DNA from: Pleurodeles waltl
Lineage: Eukaryota; Chordata; Amphibia; Caudata; Salamandridae
NCBI RefSeq assembly: GCF_031143425.1
Contig: NC_090440.1
Location: 339,081,844-339,145,843, forward strand
DNA length: 64,000 nucleotides
Reading direction: 5' to 3'
Shown one piece after another: positions 10,274 to 22,278 of this stretch. The notes below the pieces were generated by a model. It had not been told where the DNA came from and made no database searches. It saw nothing but the letters and a program-made list of their open reading frames with translations. The translations under genes were made by a program, and so were the position numbers. The stretch's first letter is position 1. Each line of letters opens with the position of its first letter.

Positions 10274-12899
10274 ATGGATCGAGTGTCTGGGGAAAGGGCC
10301 CCCACCTTCACTTCGGATGAGTTGGAGAGACTGGTAGATGGGGTCCTACCCCAGTATACTTCACTCTATGGTCCTCCAGACAAACAGGTGAGTACACTGT
10401 GAGCATAATGCGTGGGCCATGAATGTATGGAGTGTTGTGAGTGTATGCCTCGTGTAGGGGGTGGTTGAGGGGACATGTGTAGAGTGCTACATGTCTGGTG
10501 GTCAATGTCTGTGCGTAAGGGAATGGGAGGGATATTGTGGGACTTGAGTGTAACAATCCCAATGGTATTACTAATCCCTTTTCTCTATGCATATTTCCCT
10601 GCAGGTCAGCGCCCATCAGAAAAAGGGTATTTGGCGTGCCATCGCCAAGGAGGTGCGGACCCCGGGGGTCTTTGACAGGTGGAGCACCCACTGCTGCAAA
10701 CAGTGGGAGGACCTGCGCCGCTGGGCAAGGAAGACAGCAGAGGCCCAGCTGGGTCTGGCCTCCCAATGAGGAAGGGGTGCCCATTGTACCCTGATCCCCC
10801 TGATGTTCTGCATCCTGGCGGGTGCCTATCCGGCGTTGGATGGGTGCTTGAAGGCATCACAGCAGCCACAAGGGGGTGAGTGCAGATTCAGAATCATAAC
10901 TTTGCACGTGTTAAGGTTTTACCTGGGTGAGGGACGTGGGCTGTGGGTGCCCCTGGGCCTGGGCGAACTGGCATGGTAGGTCCCTTGTTGGGCAGGCTCT
11001 GAAGCACTCTAGATGGGCATCTACTACTGGGCAGGGTCCTGTGAGTTTCAGGTGTGCAGCTCATGGCGTTAGGCATTGTACCCCATGGGCTGGTGACTAG
11101 CTGTGTAACTGGTAGTGCATGGCCTAGTGCATGGGGCAGCTCCCTTTGTGTTGTGTATGCCAACGCTAGTGGTGTTGCTGGCATTGACCAAGTGTATCCT
11201 CTGTCTCTCCCCCGCTTTTTGTTTGGTCACTCTGTCCTTGTGTGCATTAGCATCATCTGGCAGAGGAGCAGAGGCACCAGTGAAGGAGGGAGCTGCATCC
11301 CACATGGCCCTGGAGGTCGAATCCACCGATGGTGAGGGCAACAGTGGGACGTAGGGCGAGGGGAGCACCATGAGGGAAACAGGAGGGGACACTACAGACA
11401 GCGACTCCTCCTCTGATGGAAGCTACCTGTCGGTAACGGACACTTCTGTGCCCACCTCAACAGCAGGTACAGCTGCCACCCCCCTACCAGCACCGTCCTC
11501 CCAGCAGCCCCTCAGCATGTTTCCTGTGCCCGCTCACCCAGGAGGGTGGGCATCTCCTTTGCCCCAGGCACCTCAGGCCCTGCCCCAGTCAGCCCTGCTG
11601 CCCTGAGTGAGGAGGCTATTGACCTCCTGAGATCCCACACAGTTGGGCAGTCAACCATTCTGAATGCCATCCAGGGTGTTGAGAGGCATTTGCAACAAAC
11701 AGATGAATACCTGGAGTTCATTCACTCTGGCGTGTTAGCCCAACAGAGAGCAATTTAGGCTCTGGCCTCCGTACTGATGGCAGCCATTGTCCCTGTCTCC
11801 AGCCTCCCCCTCCAACTTCCTCTACCCAGTCCCAATCCCATCAACCCTAACCTATCCCATGATCAACTTCAGGCCACCATTCACCCAAATCAACACACAG
11901 AAGTGACTCAGGCAAACACAAGCACCACACATCTCACACAAGCACAATCCAGAAGCAGGCACCCCAACATCCACTGCCTCCACTGTGTCCCCCTCCTCCT
12001 CCTCGTCCACCTCCCTCCCAGTAGCGTCTTCACTCACACCTGCATGCACTACATCCTCATTCACTACCTCCATCACCAGCACGCCTATCACTACACGCCC
12101 CTCACTGGCAGTCACCATCCCCACATCCATGCACACGTCCCATGTGTCCCCTCCCACTGTGTCTGTGATCCCTCCTCCCAACGTACACAAATGCAAACAC
12201 ACACCCATCCATCAGTCATCCACCTCACAACAGCATCCAGCCCATGCACCTGCACCCAAACACAGCAGACTGACACCTCCTACAACCACTCCCTCTTCCT
12301 CCACTCCCAAACCTTCACCCTCCTCGCACCCCAGTGTCCTTAACAAGCTTTCCTCGCCACCCTTGACCTATGCCTTTAAGGAGGCACCCGTCCGACCAGC
12401 CAGTATGCCACCAACACCTGCCAAGGACAAGAAGGTTCCGCCACCAGGAAAGGGCAAAAAGGGGAGAGCATCCAGCAAGGAGAAGGAGGCACAACCAGCC
12501 AGCAAGGCCAAGGCAAAGACTCCAGCTGGCAGAAGCAAGGAGGCACCACCATCTGCCAAGGGCAGGAAAGGCCACAAAACACCTTGGGCCAGGGTACTTC
12601 AGCTGTCCGAGGCTGCAGGGGAAGGGCTGGAGCCTCCCCCCTCCACTGGTAGCACCTCCACCTGCACTGCCACCTGCACCACGGCCAGCACCGCCACCTA
12701 CACCGTGGCCAGCACCGCCACCTGCACCGTCGCAAGCACCGCCGCAAGCAGCACCGCAAATAGCAGCAGCAGCCCCAGTGGGCATCCATCCGAGGCTGCA
12801 GGGGAAGGGCTGGAGCCTTCCCCCACCACTGGCAGCACCGCCACCTGCACCGGCACTGCAACCACTGTACACCCTTCCCCGTCGGCGGACGGACTGTAG
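10274..12899 (+). pseudogene. Harbinger gene C, second Myb/SANT-like protein with S/T/P-rich tail (element 1)
   Basis: Exon 1 (10274-10387, 38 codons) starts MDRVSGERAPTFTSDELERL and ends CAG/GTGAGT. Exon 2 (from 10605 after TTCCCTGCAG) continues the Myb-like fold with IWRAIAKEVRTPGVFDRW and W-E-D-L-R-R-W. TGA at 10767-10769 would stop the protein after 92 residues. Exon 3 (from 11251) has an acidic Ser-rich part, a helical block (SEEAIDLLRSHTVGQSTIL, then NAIQGVERHLQQTDEYLE), a long Ser/Thr/Pro tail and a Lys-rich stretch (12430-12590). Further stops are at 11352 and 11756, and a frameshift lies near 11540. The function is unknown; a DNA-binding partner of the nuclease is the likely role. 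Confidence 0.75.
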
Positions 12900-12999
12900 T
12901 CATACATCCATGGTGTGTCATGCATCCTGCCCACAGAAAATCATGGGGATCTGACACCCAGGTGAGTGACTGTGACCTTGCACACCCCATGCGCTGCAT

Positions 13000-13370
13000 C
13001 ACTGGGCACCAAGCCCCCTCCAGAATCAGTGGAAGAAGGCAAGCACTCACCGTATCCTTGGCAGGATGAAGCACACTGGGTACCAAGCCCCCTCCAGAAC
13101 CAGTGGAAGAAAGCATCCACTCACTGTATCCTTGGCAGGATAAAGCACACTGGGCACCAAGCCCCCTACAGAACCAGTAGAAGAATGCATCCACTCACCC
13201 TGTCCTTGGCAGGGTGAAGCACACTGGGCACCAAGCCCTGTCCAGAATCAGTGGAAAACCGGCACCCACTTGAGAGACTGTGGATTTGCACTCGCCAGGA
13301 CCAAGCAGTGGGCAAACCACCCACTTGAAAGAATGTGGCTTTGCACTCCCCAGGACATCTCTGTGGGCAT
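13000..13370. repeat. Tandem repeats after gene C (element 1)
   Basis: About 3.5 copies of a 74-bp unit (core GCACACTGGGCACCAAGCCC) are followed by two copies of a GAGACTGTGG-CTTTGCACTC unit. The same two repeat families are expanded in element 3 at 47830-48715. Because 74 is not a multiple of three, the array cannot encode a regular protein repeat. Confidence 0.8.
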
Positions 13371-13399
13371 GGAGCCCCCTAAAGGAGCAGTCGCCGGAT

Positions 13400-14221
13400 T
13401 CCGGCTGAGGTGCCCCCCCCTTCCCCGTCCCCCTGAGGTGCCTGTGTGTTTTCGACTTAATGCCCCTGCAGTGTTCTCTCCGTATTGAGGCAGGAGTCAA
13501 GTGTGGGCTTGGCCTATGTGTTTTGGCCCAGTGGGCCACGGACATTTTGAGTGGACATTGTCCCACCTTTTGTACATATTGTATATTTTGTAAATAATTG
13601 TTTTTGAATTATTAATGTATTTCTGGCTATTTCTAATATAACACTCATTTGACTCAATTACTTTAGTCCGTGCGTTATTCCTGAGGGTTACGGGGTGTAT
13701 ATGCAATGTTGTTGCATGTGTTTGTGTGTATGGTGTTGGGGGTGAGGGTGTTGCGTGTTGCGTGTGTGTGTCACTTTCTTCTTCCTCCCCCCCTCCCCTA
13801 TGGGCTAGGTGCAGTACTCGTCACCGCCTCCGTTCATATTCCTGCTAGATGAGCAGAAACACCACCATGGGGAAGACCTTCAGCTCCGGCTCCATGGCGT
13901 CCTGGTTCTTCCTTGAGTGTCGAGAGGTGAGTGGTTTCCCTTCAAAGTACTGTTTCCGCTGTGCTTTTGATGGCATTGGTACCGCCCCAGAAAAGCTGGA
14001 GGATGGGCGCGGTGTAATGGGGTGGCGGTACATTGTCTTCCGCCTTGCTGTTGGTAGTTACCACTGCGGTGTTTGTTGCTACCGCTGTGGCAGTCGGGTG
14101 TTGAAGTATCTTTCTGTGTTGGCAGTTTCCGCCGTGGTCATGATACCATTTTTATTACCGCCGGCCTGTTGGCGGTATTACCGCAGCTTTAACACCGACC
14201 GCCAGGGTTGTAATGAGAGCC
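13400..14221. other. 3' subterminal region of Harbinger element 1
   Basis: About 800 bp with a GT-rich stretch near 13700-13780 and, from about 13970, GGCGGT/ACCGCC-rich sequence leading into the right terminus. An open frame at 13849-14262 reads through the terminus into flanking DNA and has no family-like motif, so it is not called a gene. Confidence 0.5.
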
Positions 14222-14224
14222 ATA

Positions 14225-15109
14225 GTTTTACAAAAGCTGCAGTTACGATTTTTATATACTAACTTTACGCATTTCTCAGTACTAACTCTTAGAAGGAGAT
14301 TTTTTGTCTTTAGTAATCAAAACAATAGCCACACCTTATAATCCACCTTATAATCACTAGATAATTTAGGCCGTAGCTGTAGTTTTTTTGGGCTGAGCAC
14401 AATTCGAAAGAAGGATAAAATTACTTCAATCAGAGCAATGATAATTATGCAGCCTCATACTGATCTCAGGCACTAAGGAGCTTTTTTATGAGCCCTTTGC
14501 ACTGTGGGAGTGTGATTTTTTGTGAAGCTCCAGAAGCACAAACTAAAAAATGATATCTATGAGGCCACTCCAAAAAAGTTTGCATGACTTTGAATGGCCT
14601 CATAGATGGGGAGTAAGGCAAGGAAACACAAATTTCTGCTTTGCCTCACTCTGTGCTCAGGAAGCCTTCCATATGCTTTGGGGTGGGTGTTCCCGTGCAA
14701 TACCTGTGGATTTTGACGCTTCCTCAGATTTACAAATCCATGTAAACCTGGGATTGTGCCAAAACGTTACACCTCTTGAGGTTAGGAGTAACAAGAAGAA
14801 ATAACTTTATATATACTTGTTTCTTCCTCTTTTCATGGAAAAAGGAAAACGCCCCTCAAGATTGCTTTGCGTGGAAAGGTGCCCCGTCCTGCACAAACAC
14901 AATCCTGCCTACAATACAGGCAATCTTAAACCATGTGTTAGGCTGCCAAAATGACACCAGCACATGGGAAAAGGACATAAATTCACCGTATTAGAGAACA
15001 GGACTAATGTTTGGCTGAGAGAGACTGAAGAGTTATAAAGTAAGAAGAAATATTTGTTTCAGACTTTGTCACCTTCCATACAAAGATCTCAGTACTCATT
15101 ATGGCCCTC
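14225..15109. other. AT-rich spacer between Harbinger elements 1 and 2
   Basis: No terminal repeats, coding motifs or RNA genes recognised. This may be the pre-insertion host sequence or an older unrecognised repeat. Confidence 0.3.
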
Positions 15110-15536
15110 ATTATGACATTGGCGGTAAAAGCCTCTTACAGCCGTGCAGAAGACCGCCACCACACCGCGGCGGAATTCCGCCACAGCTATTATGACCCAC
15201 AGTTCGGAATCCGCCAACATTCAGACACTCACACAAGTCCGCCACACCAAAGGTCAGTGATAAACTGGCGATAACAAAACCTCCACCGTCACGCCAACAG
15301 AAATACGCCCACACTATCCCGACACACGAATCCATGCAGCGGTCTTTCAACCGCGGTATTCCATTGGCGGTACACACCGCTGAGCTAAAAATACACACCA
15401 CCATCAACAACACTAGCATCCACAGGCAAACAACAACATCACCCACATAACTTTCACGCACCTCACACAACACACCACTACATATCAGCACACTTATCAC
15501 TCCACACACCACCCCACACATCACCTACATCACCCC

Positions 15537-17060
15537 ATGGCACGGCAAAAACACCCCGGGATCTCGGAGAAGGAGCTCAAGGTCATGGTGGAGGAAATCG
15601 TCCGGGTAGTACCACAGCTACTCGGATCACAGGTGCAGCACACCTCCATTGCAAAGAAGATGGAGCTATGGCGAAGAATAGTGGACAGGGTCAACGCAGT
15701 GGGACACCACCCAATAAATCTGGAGGACATCAGGAAGAGGTGGAATGACCTACGGGGGAAGGTGTGTTCCGTGGTCTCCAGACACCACCTGGCGGTTCAG
15801 CGGACTGACGGCGGACCCTCTCCTCCTCCCCCACAACTGACAACATGGGAGGAGCAGGTCTTGGTGATTCTGCATCCTGAGGGCCTCGCAGGAGTAGGTG
15901 GAGGAATGGACTCTGGTAAGTCAAACCTTTAACTACTTCATCCCCCACCTACCTGCATGCTATCACCTACCCCCACCCTCGCCCTCACCCCCATCAGAAC
16001 TACTCCTCACAAATGTCCCACTATCACAAACCACAGATCCCAACACCAGGCCCTGCATGCAACACCAAAGCATGGACACCCATCACTAAAGCATGCCCAC
16101 TGCACATACCCATACACCCCCCTAAACCATCATCACACAAGGTCCCACACAGGAATGCTAGCACTGGGGTACACGGTCACCCACCCATTGCACACCTTGA
16201 CACACACAGATGCAATAATCATGCCTTTATACCCCTGCAGGACCCCTACCCAACGTCACCGGACAGGAGGGTCCACACATGTCCACACCACCAACAGAAG
16301 AGGCCCACAGTGATGACAGCACCTCTATCCAACTGGATCTAGATGACCAGCCCATCGGGGACCTCGGGACAGTTGGTTCCCCACACCCAGTCACAGGCCA
16401 CTACAGAGCTTCCCCCCTCTGGAAACACCAGCACAGCACCTACCCAGCGGGCCCATACCTCCGTCCCCAGGACACGTCAATCAGCTGTGTGTCCACCACT
16501 ACAGGGAACCCAGGCTAACCCACCACCCCAAAAACATTCAGGGACCTGGGGGCAGTGGTAGTGGGCACACGGTCCATGGCACGGAACCCCAGGAACACAG
16601 GGGAACTTGAAGGGCTGCTGTGCGACAGGGTGCAGACAGGCCCAGGGAACCCACTCTCCACAAGGCCCTCTCCTCCATCATGGGAGCCTACCACCACTCC
16701 CAGGAGACAATGGCAACAGTACTAGCCAAGTTTCAGGAGACCCAACGCCTGCAGGAGGAACAGTATATGGGCTTCAGGGAGGAACTCAGAACCATCAATT
16801 CCACCCTGGGCACCATCGTAGGGGTGCTGAGGGAAGTACTCAACACCAGGAGGGACACTGTGGCAGTACAAGGGGCCCCTGACACTAGCCTGGACGATAA
16901 ACTGCCCACCACCTCCGCCGGCGCTAGTGGACAGGAGGCACCTCCACAGGACCACCACACCAGCACCCCACCCCATGCAGAGGGAGAACCACCTCGCAAA
17001 TAGTCCCTTAGATCAAGGAACAAGACAGAGCACGATGCCAAGACCCCCGCCAAGAAATGA
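15537..17060 (+). pseudogene. Harbinger gene A, Myb/SANT-like accessory protein (element 2)
   Basis: Exon 1 (15537-15915) is fully open: MARQKHPGISEKELKVMVEE, then KKMELWRRIVDRVNAVG and DIRKRWNDLRGKV, a three-helix Myb/SANT pattern with spaced Trp/Leu core residues, then TTWEEQVL. The donor is G/GTAAGT. Exon 2 starts at 16241 after ACCCCTGCAG. The frame shifts at about 16345 and again near 16600 before the helical block LHKALSSIMGAYHHSQET and FREELRTINSTLGTIVGVL. TAG near 17001 precedes the ancestral TGA at 17058. The first exon is intact but the mature protein is broken. It is conserved with elements 1 and 3. Confidence 0.8.
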
Positions 17061-17246
17061 GACCACCCTGATTGTCATCCTACTGTCCCACTTTGTCACC
17101 CTGTCCATCCTTAAACTGCCCCAGCTCCACTTCCTATGCCCATTTGAGCAATGCACCTGTAAGACTAATAGACTGGACTCTGCCATGGACATTCCTCCGC
17201 CATCACCCCTCACCATTTTGCTACCCCCTCCAATTTTGAGCACTAA

Positions 17247-17252
17247 AATAAA
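17247..17252 (+). terminator. AATAAA poly(A) signal of gene A (element 2)
   Basis: AATAAA in the context AAAATAAACACCCTTG, 187 bp after the gene A stop, matches the signals in elements 1 and 3. Confidence 0.65.
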
Positions 17253-17539
17253 CACCCTTGAAGCACAAAACAATATGGAGTCTGTCTGTGATTTCGGAAT
17301 ACTGTATTAGCAATAACTGTGGCAAAAAGCTCTTTCATTTGTAATGTCAACATACCTATGTCACACAGCTCTTGTCCATGAGGAATCAAAGCAGATGTCA
17401 CACTGTGGGACCCACATCTGTGAAATCGTAAGGGAAAGTGACAACTCAGGGACCATACACTGGGTGAAAATGACAAACAGCAGAGAGGTAGTAGTGTATA
17501 AGTACATGTAGTAGGCAGGTTTGTATTCTTACCTGTGTT

Positions 17540-18660
17540 TCACTGGAAATATTGCTGGATCACTGAGTCCCTGTTGTCCATGTCTTCTTCCTCTGCTTCC
17601 TCGTCTTCACTGTCCACAGGCTCCACAGCTGCAACAGCACCGCCATCTGGACCATCCTCCTGCAGAAAGGGCACCTGTCGTCTCAAAGCCAAGTTGTGAA
17701 GCATACAGCAGCCCACGATGATCTGGCACACCTTCTTTGGTGAGTAGAATAGGGATCCACCTGTCATATGGAGGCACCTGAACCTCGTCTTCACGAGGCC
17801 GAAGGTGCGTTCGATCACCCTCCTAGTTCGCCCATGTGCCTCATTGTAGCGTTCCTCTGCCCTTGTCCTGGGATTCCTCACTGGGGTCAGTAGCCATGAC
17901 AGGTTGGGGTAACCAGGATGTCACCTGCAAATGGCGAGGGACAACTGTTAGACACACACTAACCTGGAGGGATATCCCCATACCCAGACAACCATTCCCA
18001 CTGACTAACTGTTAGCCACACACGGTGCCTCTGGAGGTGACCCATCACATAAGGGATGCTGCTATTCCGCAGGATGTACGCGTCATGCACTGAGCCAGGG
18101 AACATGGCATTCATATGGGAGATGTACTGGTCTGCCAAACATACCATCTGTACATTCATCGAATGATAACTCTTCTGGTTTCTGTACACCTGTTCACTCC
18201 TGTGGGGGGGGCCAAATCCCCATGTGTCCCATCAATGGCACCTATGATGTTGGGGATAATCCCAGGGCATAGAAATCACCTTTCACTGTAGGCAAATCCT
18301 CAACCTGAGGGAAAACGATATAGCTCCGCATGTGTTCCAGCAGGGCAGATAACACTCTGGACAACACATTGGAAAACATAGGCTGAGACATCCCTGATGC
18401 TATGGCCACTGTTGTTTGAAAGGACCCACTTGCAAGGAAATGGAGCACTGACAGCACCTACACTTGAGGGTGGATTCCTGTGGGATGGCGGATAGCTGAC
18501 ATCAGGTCTGGCTCCAGATGGGTACACAGTTCCTGGATTGTGGCACGGTCAAGCCTGTATGTGATTATCACATGTCTTTCCTCCATTGTCGACAGGTCCA
18601 CCAACGGTCGGTATACCGGAGGATGCTGCCATCTCCTCACATGTCCCAGCGGACGGTGCC
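17540..18660 (-). pseudogene. Harbinger gene B, HARBI1-like DDE nuclease (element 2)
   Basis: The 3' exon (17924-17540) encodes NPRTRAEERYNEAHGRTRR, VIERTFGLVKTRFRCLHMTG and an acidic tail ending VIQQYFQ. The 5' exon (about 18660-18015) has MEERHVIITYRLDRATIQEL, FLASGSFQTTVAIASGMSQP and VCLADQYISHMNAMFPGSVH followed by DAYILRNSSIPYV. The second Asp and the Glu are in frame; the first (IDGTH) can be read at about 18230 after a frame change. Damage: a two-base gain after the intron acceptor near 17918, a weak donor (GTTAGT) and frame changes near 18200-18260 and 18460. The acidic tail and intron position match the other copies. Confidence 0.83.
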
Positions 18661-18803
18661 TATGAAGGACAACAGCGAGGACAGAGTCAAACATCTCAGC
18701 TCACACAGAATACCATTCATACTCAAAAAGTGGCCTGTATGTGTGTTGAATCTAGGCCTAGGTATGTTTGACGCAGTTGAAAATGAAGCCATGTGGGCCC
18801 CTG

Positions 18804-18990
18804 AAATGGCGGCTGCCTGACCTCTAAAGTGGGACAATGGGATGTGAGGTAACTGCACTGGCGTTGTACACCATTGCGGTAGGCGGTCGAAGACCGCGGC
18901 GCAATGCTGCATTGGTTAACATTGGCCCTATGGGTCCCAGGAGCCAATGACGATGTACGCCGGCGGTGACGGTACGCCCCGACGCGGACG
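18804..18990. promoter_or_regulatory. Candidate bidirectional promoter between genes B and C (element 2)
   Basis: AAATGGCGGC at 18804-18813, ATTGG at 18911-18915 (and again at 18921), CCAAT at 18944-18948, and a weaker TGCCATTTT near 18990. Order and orientation match element 1. The block sits between the divergent 5' ends of gene B and gene C. Confidence 0.5.
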
Positions 18991-19080
18991 TGACTGCCAT
19001 TTTCTATCTGTTCAATCACTCGATACCTGATCTTCGACATACACTGCAAGTGCTGCTGTGACCTCGGACTGGAAGAGACA

Positions 19081-22000
19081 ATGGCTCGAGTGTCTGGGGA
19101 AAGGGCCCCTGCCTTCACATCGGAGGAGTTGGAGAAACTCGTGGATGGGGTCCTCCCCCAGTACACCCTACTCTATGGTCCTCCAGACAAACAGGTAAGT
19201 ACACTTGGAGCATGCTGTATGGGCTATGCCTGTGTGGAGAGGGGTGGATGTAAGAAGGAAGGGGGGAGAGTGCGGCGTGCATGAAACAGCGGTGAGTGCA
19301 TGTGCCACAGGGCAAGGGTAGGGATGGGGGCCAATCACTTTGACGGTGCAGTTGGTAATAACTTTCTCTTCCCCCTGTACAAATCATGTAGGTCAGCGCC
19401 CAGCAGAAAAAACATATTTGGCGTGCCATCGCCAAGGACGTCCGGACCCTGGGGGTCTACCACAGACGGAGCACCCACTGCCGGAAAAGATGGGAGGACA
19501 TTCGCCGCTGGAGCAAGAAGATGGCGGAGGCTCAGCTGGGGATGGCCTCCCAACGTGGGAGGGGTGCCCATCGCACCATGACTCCCATGATGTTCAGGAT
19601 CCTGGCAGTGGCGTACCCGGAGTTGGATGGGCGCTTGAGGGCATCACAGCAGCCACAAGGGGGTGAGTACACTCGCATTCTGCTGACTTCACGCGCAGTG
19701 GAGGGGTCTGGGTGGGGGAGGTGGGCTGTGGGTTTCCCTAGGCCAGGGCGAGTTCCGTAGGCAAGCTCCCTCCGTAAGGCAGACCATGTGGCACCCCAGC
19801 CCACCTCTGTAGACTGCCAAGTACACCTAGTCATGCCCCTGTGTCATCTATGTGTGCAGATGTTGTCCATAGCCTTGTAGGCCATTTCCCAGGAATTGAA
19901 CAGTGGAGCCCAAGAGCGCGGCATAGTGCAGGGGGCTTCTGTGTCTGTCGTGTCCACCAACGGTAGCGGTAATGCATGCACTCAACATGTCTTTCTTCTG
20001 TCGTCCCCCCACTTTTTGTGGTCTCCCTGTTCTTGTGTGCATTAGCATCACCATGCGGAGGAGCAATGGCACTGGAGCACGAGGGAGCTGCATCCCACAT
20101 GGCCATGGAGGGCCACACTATTGACTCGGAGTTCACCAGTGGGACGGAGGGTGAGGGGAGCTCCACGGCGGGGCCAGGAGCTGAGACTACTGACACAGAC
20201 TCGTCCTCTGATGGGAGCTCCCTTGTGGTGGTGGCAACATCTGTGCCCCCCCCCATCTACAGGTACAGCTGCCACCCCCCATTCCAGCACCGCCCTCCCA
20301 GCAGCCCCTCAGCCTTCACCCTGTGCCCGCTCACCTGGGAGGGTGGGCATCACCTTCGCCCAAGGCACCTCAGGCCCTGCCCCAGTCACCCCTGCTGCCC
20401 TCAGTGAGAAGGCAATTGACCTCCTCAGGTCCCTCACAGTCTACCATTTTGAATGCCATCCAGGGTGTAGAAAGGCAGTTGCAACAAACAAATGCATTCC
20501 TGGAGGGCATTCATTCTGGTCAGGCGGCCCTTCAGCGAGCTTTTCAGACTCTGGCCTCAGCACTGATGGCAGCCATTGTCCCTGTGTCTAGCCTCCCCCC
20601 TCCAACTTCCTCCACCAAGACCCAATCCCCTGTACCTCAGCCTATCCCAAGCACACCTACAGACCAGCATGCACACACGTCAACACACAAGGGAAGCTCA
20701 GGCAAACATAAGCACCACACATCCCACAGGCACTCACGCAAGCATTACACACATGCAGACACACCAACATCCACTGCCTCCACTGTGTCCCCCTCCTCTT
20801 AGTCTCCCTCCTCCCTCCCTGTCTTGTCTACACTCACACCTGCATGCACTACCTCTACAGCCACTACGTCCCTCTCCAGCACACCCACCACCACACCCCG
20901 CTCACGTGCAGTCACCACCACCACTACCATTCACACGTCCCCTGTGTCCTCTCCCAGTGTGTCTGTGACGCCCTCTCCGAAGATACACAAACGCAGGCAC
21001 ACACCCACCCAGCAACCATCTACCTCACGACAGCCTCCAGCACATACACTGTCACCCAAAGTCAGCAAACGAACACCTCCTACAACCACAAACTCTTCCT
21101 CTACTCCAAAACCCCTTCCAGCTACCCATCCCAGTGTGTCAAAAAAAACTTTTTCTGTCCAACCTTGACCTCTTTCCCACACCTCCCCCACCCCGTCCGT
21201 CTCATAGGTCCCGAACTAGCACCTCAGCCACAACATCTCCGGGACCCGTGGTGCCAGTAGTTACCGGAATCTGGAGTGCACCGGCCACTAGGGCAGCCAG
21301 TGTGGCACAGAGCCACAGCACAGACAGTCCCCCACCTGTGAAGCATCAGAAGTTGGCCAGTGCCCGGTGGGAGAGGGGGAAGACTCCAGCCACCAAAGCC
21401 GCTCCCAGGGGTCCCAGTGTGGAGCTGTGACACCTTCCAAGGTGGGGAAGGGCCACAAGAAACCCGACAAGTCTGGGAAGAGCAGCACGGCGGAGAAGAA
21501 CGGCATCTTCCCCGCTGCCCAGGAGGCCAGCACCAGCCCAGCTGCCCAGGAGGCCACCGCCAGCACCAGCCCAGCTGCCCAGGAGGCCACCGCCAGCACA
21601 AGCCCAACTGCCCAGGAGGCTACCGCCAGCACAAGCCCCGCTGGGCCATGAAGGACCGCCAGCACAATCCCCGCTGGGCCATAAAGGACCACCAGCACAA
21701 GCCCCGCTGGGCCATGAAGGACTGCCAGCACAAGCCCGCTGGGCCATGAAGGACCGCCAGCAAAAGCCCTTCTGGGCCATGAAGGACCACCAGCAAAAGC
21801 CCCGCTGGGCCATGAAGGACTGCCAGCACAAGCCCCGCTGGGCCATGAAGGACCACCAGCAGCTGAGTCCCTGCAATGGAGACCGCCGTCTCAAGCACCG
21901 CTGAACAGGGCACCGCCGCCTCAAGCACCGCTGAACAGGGCACCGCCGCCTCAAGCACCGCTGAACAGGGCACCGCCGTCTCAAGCACCGCTGAACAGGG

Positions 22001-22097
22001 CACTGCCGTCTCAAGCACCGCTGAACAGGGCACCGCCGGCTCAAGAACCGATGAACAGGGCACCGCCGCCTCAAGCACCGCTGAACAGGGCACCTGA
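19081..22097 (+). pseudogene. Harbinger gene C, second Myb/SANT-like protein (element 2, best-preserved DNA-binding part)
   Basis: Exon 1 (19081-19194) begins MARVSGERAPAFTSEELEKL. Exon 2 (19392-19662) is fully open, reading KHIWRAIAKDVRTLGVYHRR, STHCRKRWEDIRRWSKKMAE and TMTPMMFRILAVAYPELDGR. Exon 3 starts at 20046 after GTGCATTAG and joins in frame. Splice sites are GTAAGT, GTGAGT and TAG/CAG acceptors. The frame is lost at a C run near 20250, and again near 20430, within an acidic Ser-rich segment. Downstream lie a helical block (NAIQGVERQLQQTNAFLEGI), a Ser/Thr/Pro tail and 10- to 11-residue repeats. Unlike elements 1 and 3, exon 2 has CGT where they have TGA. It is probably a DNA-binding partner of the nuclease. 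Confidence 0.78.
21520..22096 (+). repeat. In-frame minisatellites in the gene C tail (element 2)
   Basis: Three successive arrays: about four 33-bp units (AQEATASTSPA in one frame) at 21520-21650; about seven 33-bp units with GGGCCATGAAGGACCGCCAG at 21640-21870; and seven 30-bp units (STAEQGTAAS) at 21882-22096. All unit lengths are multiples of three, with one shortened unit near 21730. The arrays are absent from elements 1 and 3. Confidence 0.88.
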
Positions 22098-22272
22098 ATC
22101 AGACACAAATAAGGACACATTCACAATCACAATATGCCCCCTTTGGCCAGGTCATTCACACTGCACTGTAACACTACACAAAAACACACATCTGCCCATC
22201 TCAGGTACAGGGACAGTAAAGTGTACAAACACTGTCACACAACACCAACAACACAGGAACATCACATCTCCA

Positions 22273-22278
22273 AATAAA
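22273..22278 (+). terminator. AATAAA after gene C (element 2)
   Basis: AATAAA occurs 176 bp after the end of the STAEQGT repeat frame at 22097. It is the first such signal downstream on the plus strand, and whether it is used is not known. The CA-rich sequence 22100-22550 shows no further coding signal. Confidence 0.4.

Larger units (their letters stand above)
6145..14221 (+). mobile_element. Harbinger element 1 (three-gene, complete termini)
   Basis: Left end GGCCCTCATTACAAC at 6145, right end reading the same in reverse complement (GGCTCTCATTACAAC) at 14221, with ATA on both sides (6142-6144 and 14222-14224). GGCGGTAnnACCGCC-type palindromes lie just inside both termini. Three gene remnants lie inside: Myb/SANT-like gene A (plus), HARBI1-like nuclease gene B (minus) and Myb/SANT-like gene C (plus), followed by a tandem-repeat region and a 3' subterminal stretch. 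At 8,077 bp it is long for a Harbinger. Several nonsense and frameshift changes show it is no longer autonomous. Confidence 0.88.

Noticed and set aside
13849..14262. 137-codon plus-strand open frame at the right end of Harbinger element 1
   Set aside because: It runs through the terminal repeat into flanking DNA, has no motif, and is not shared with other copies.
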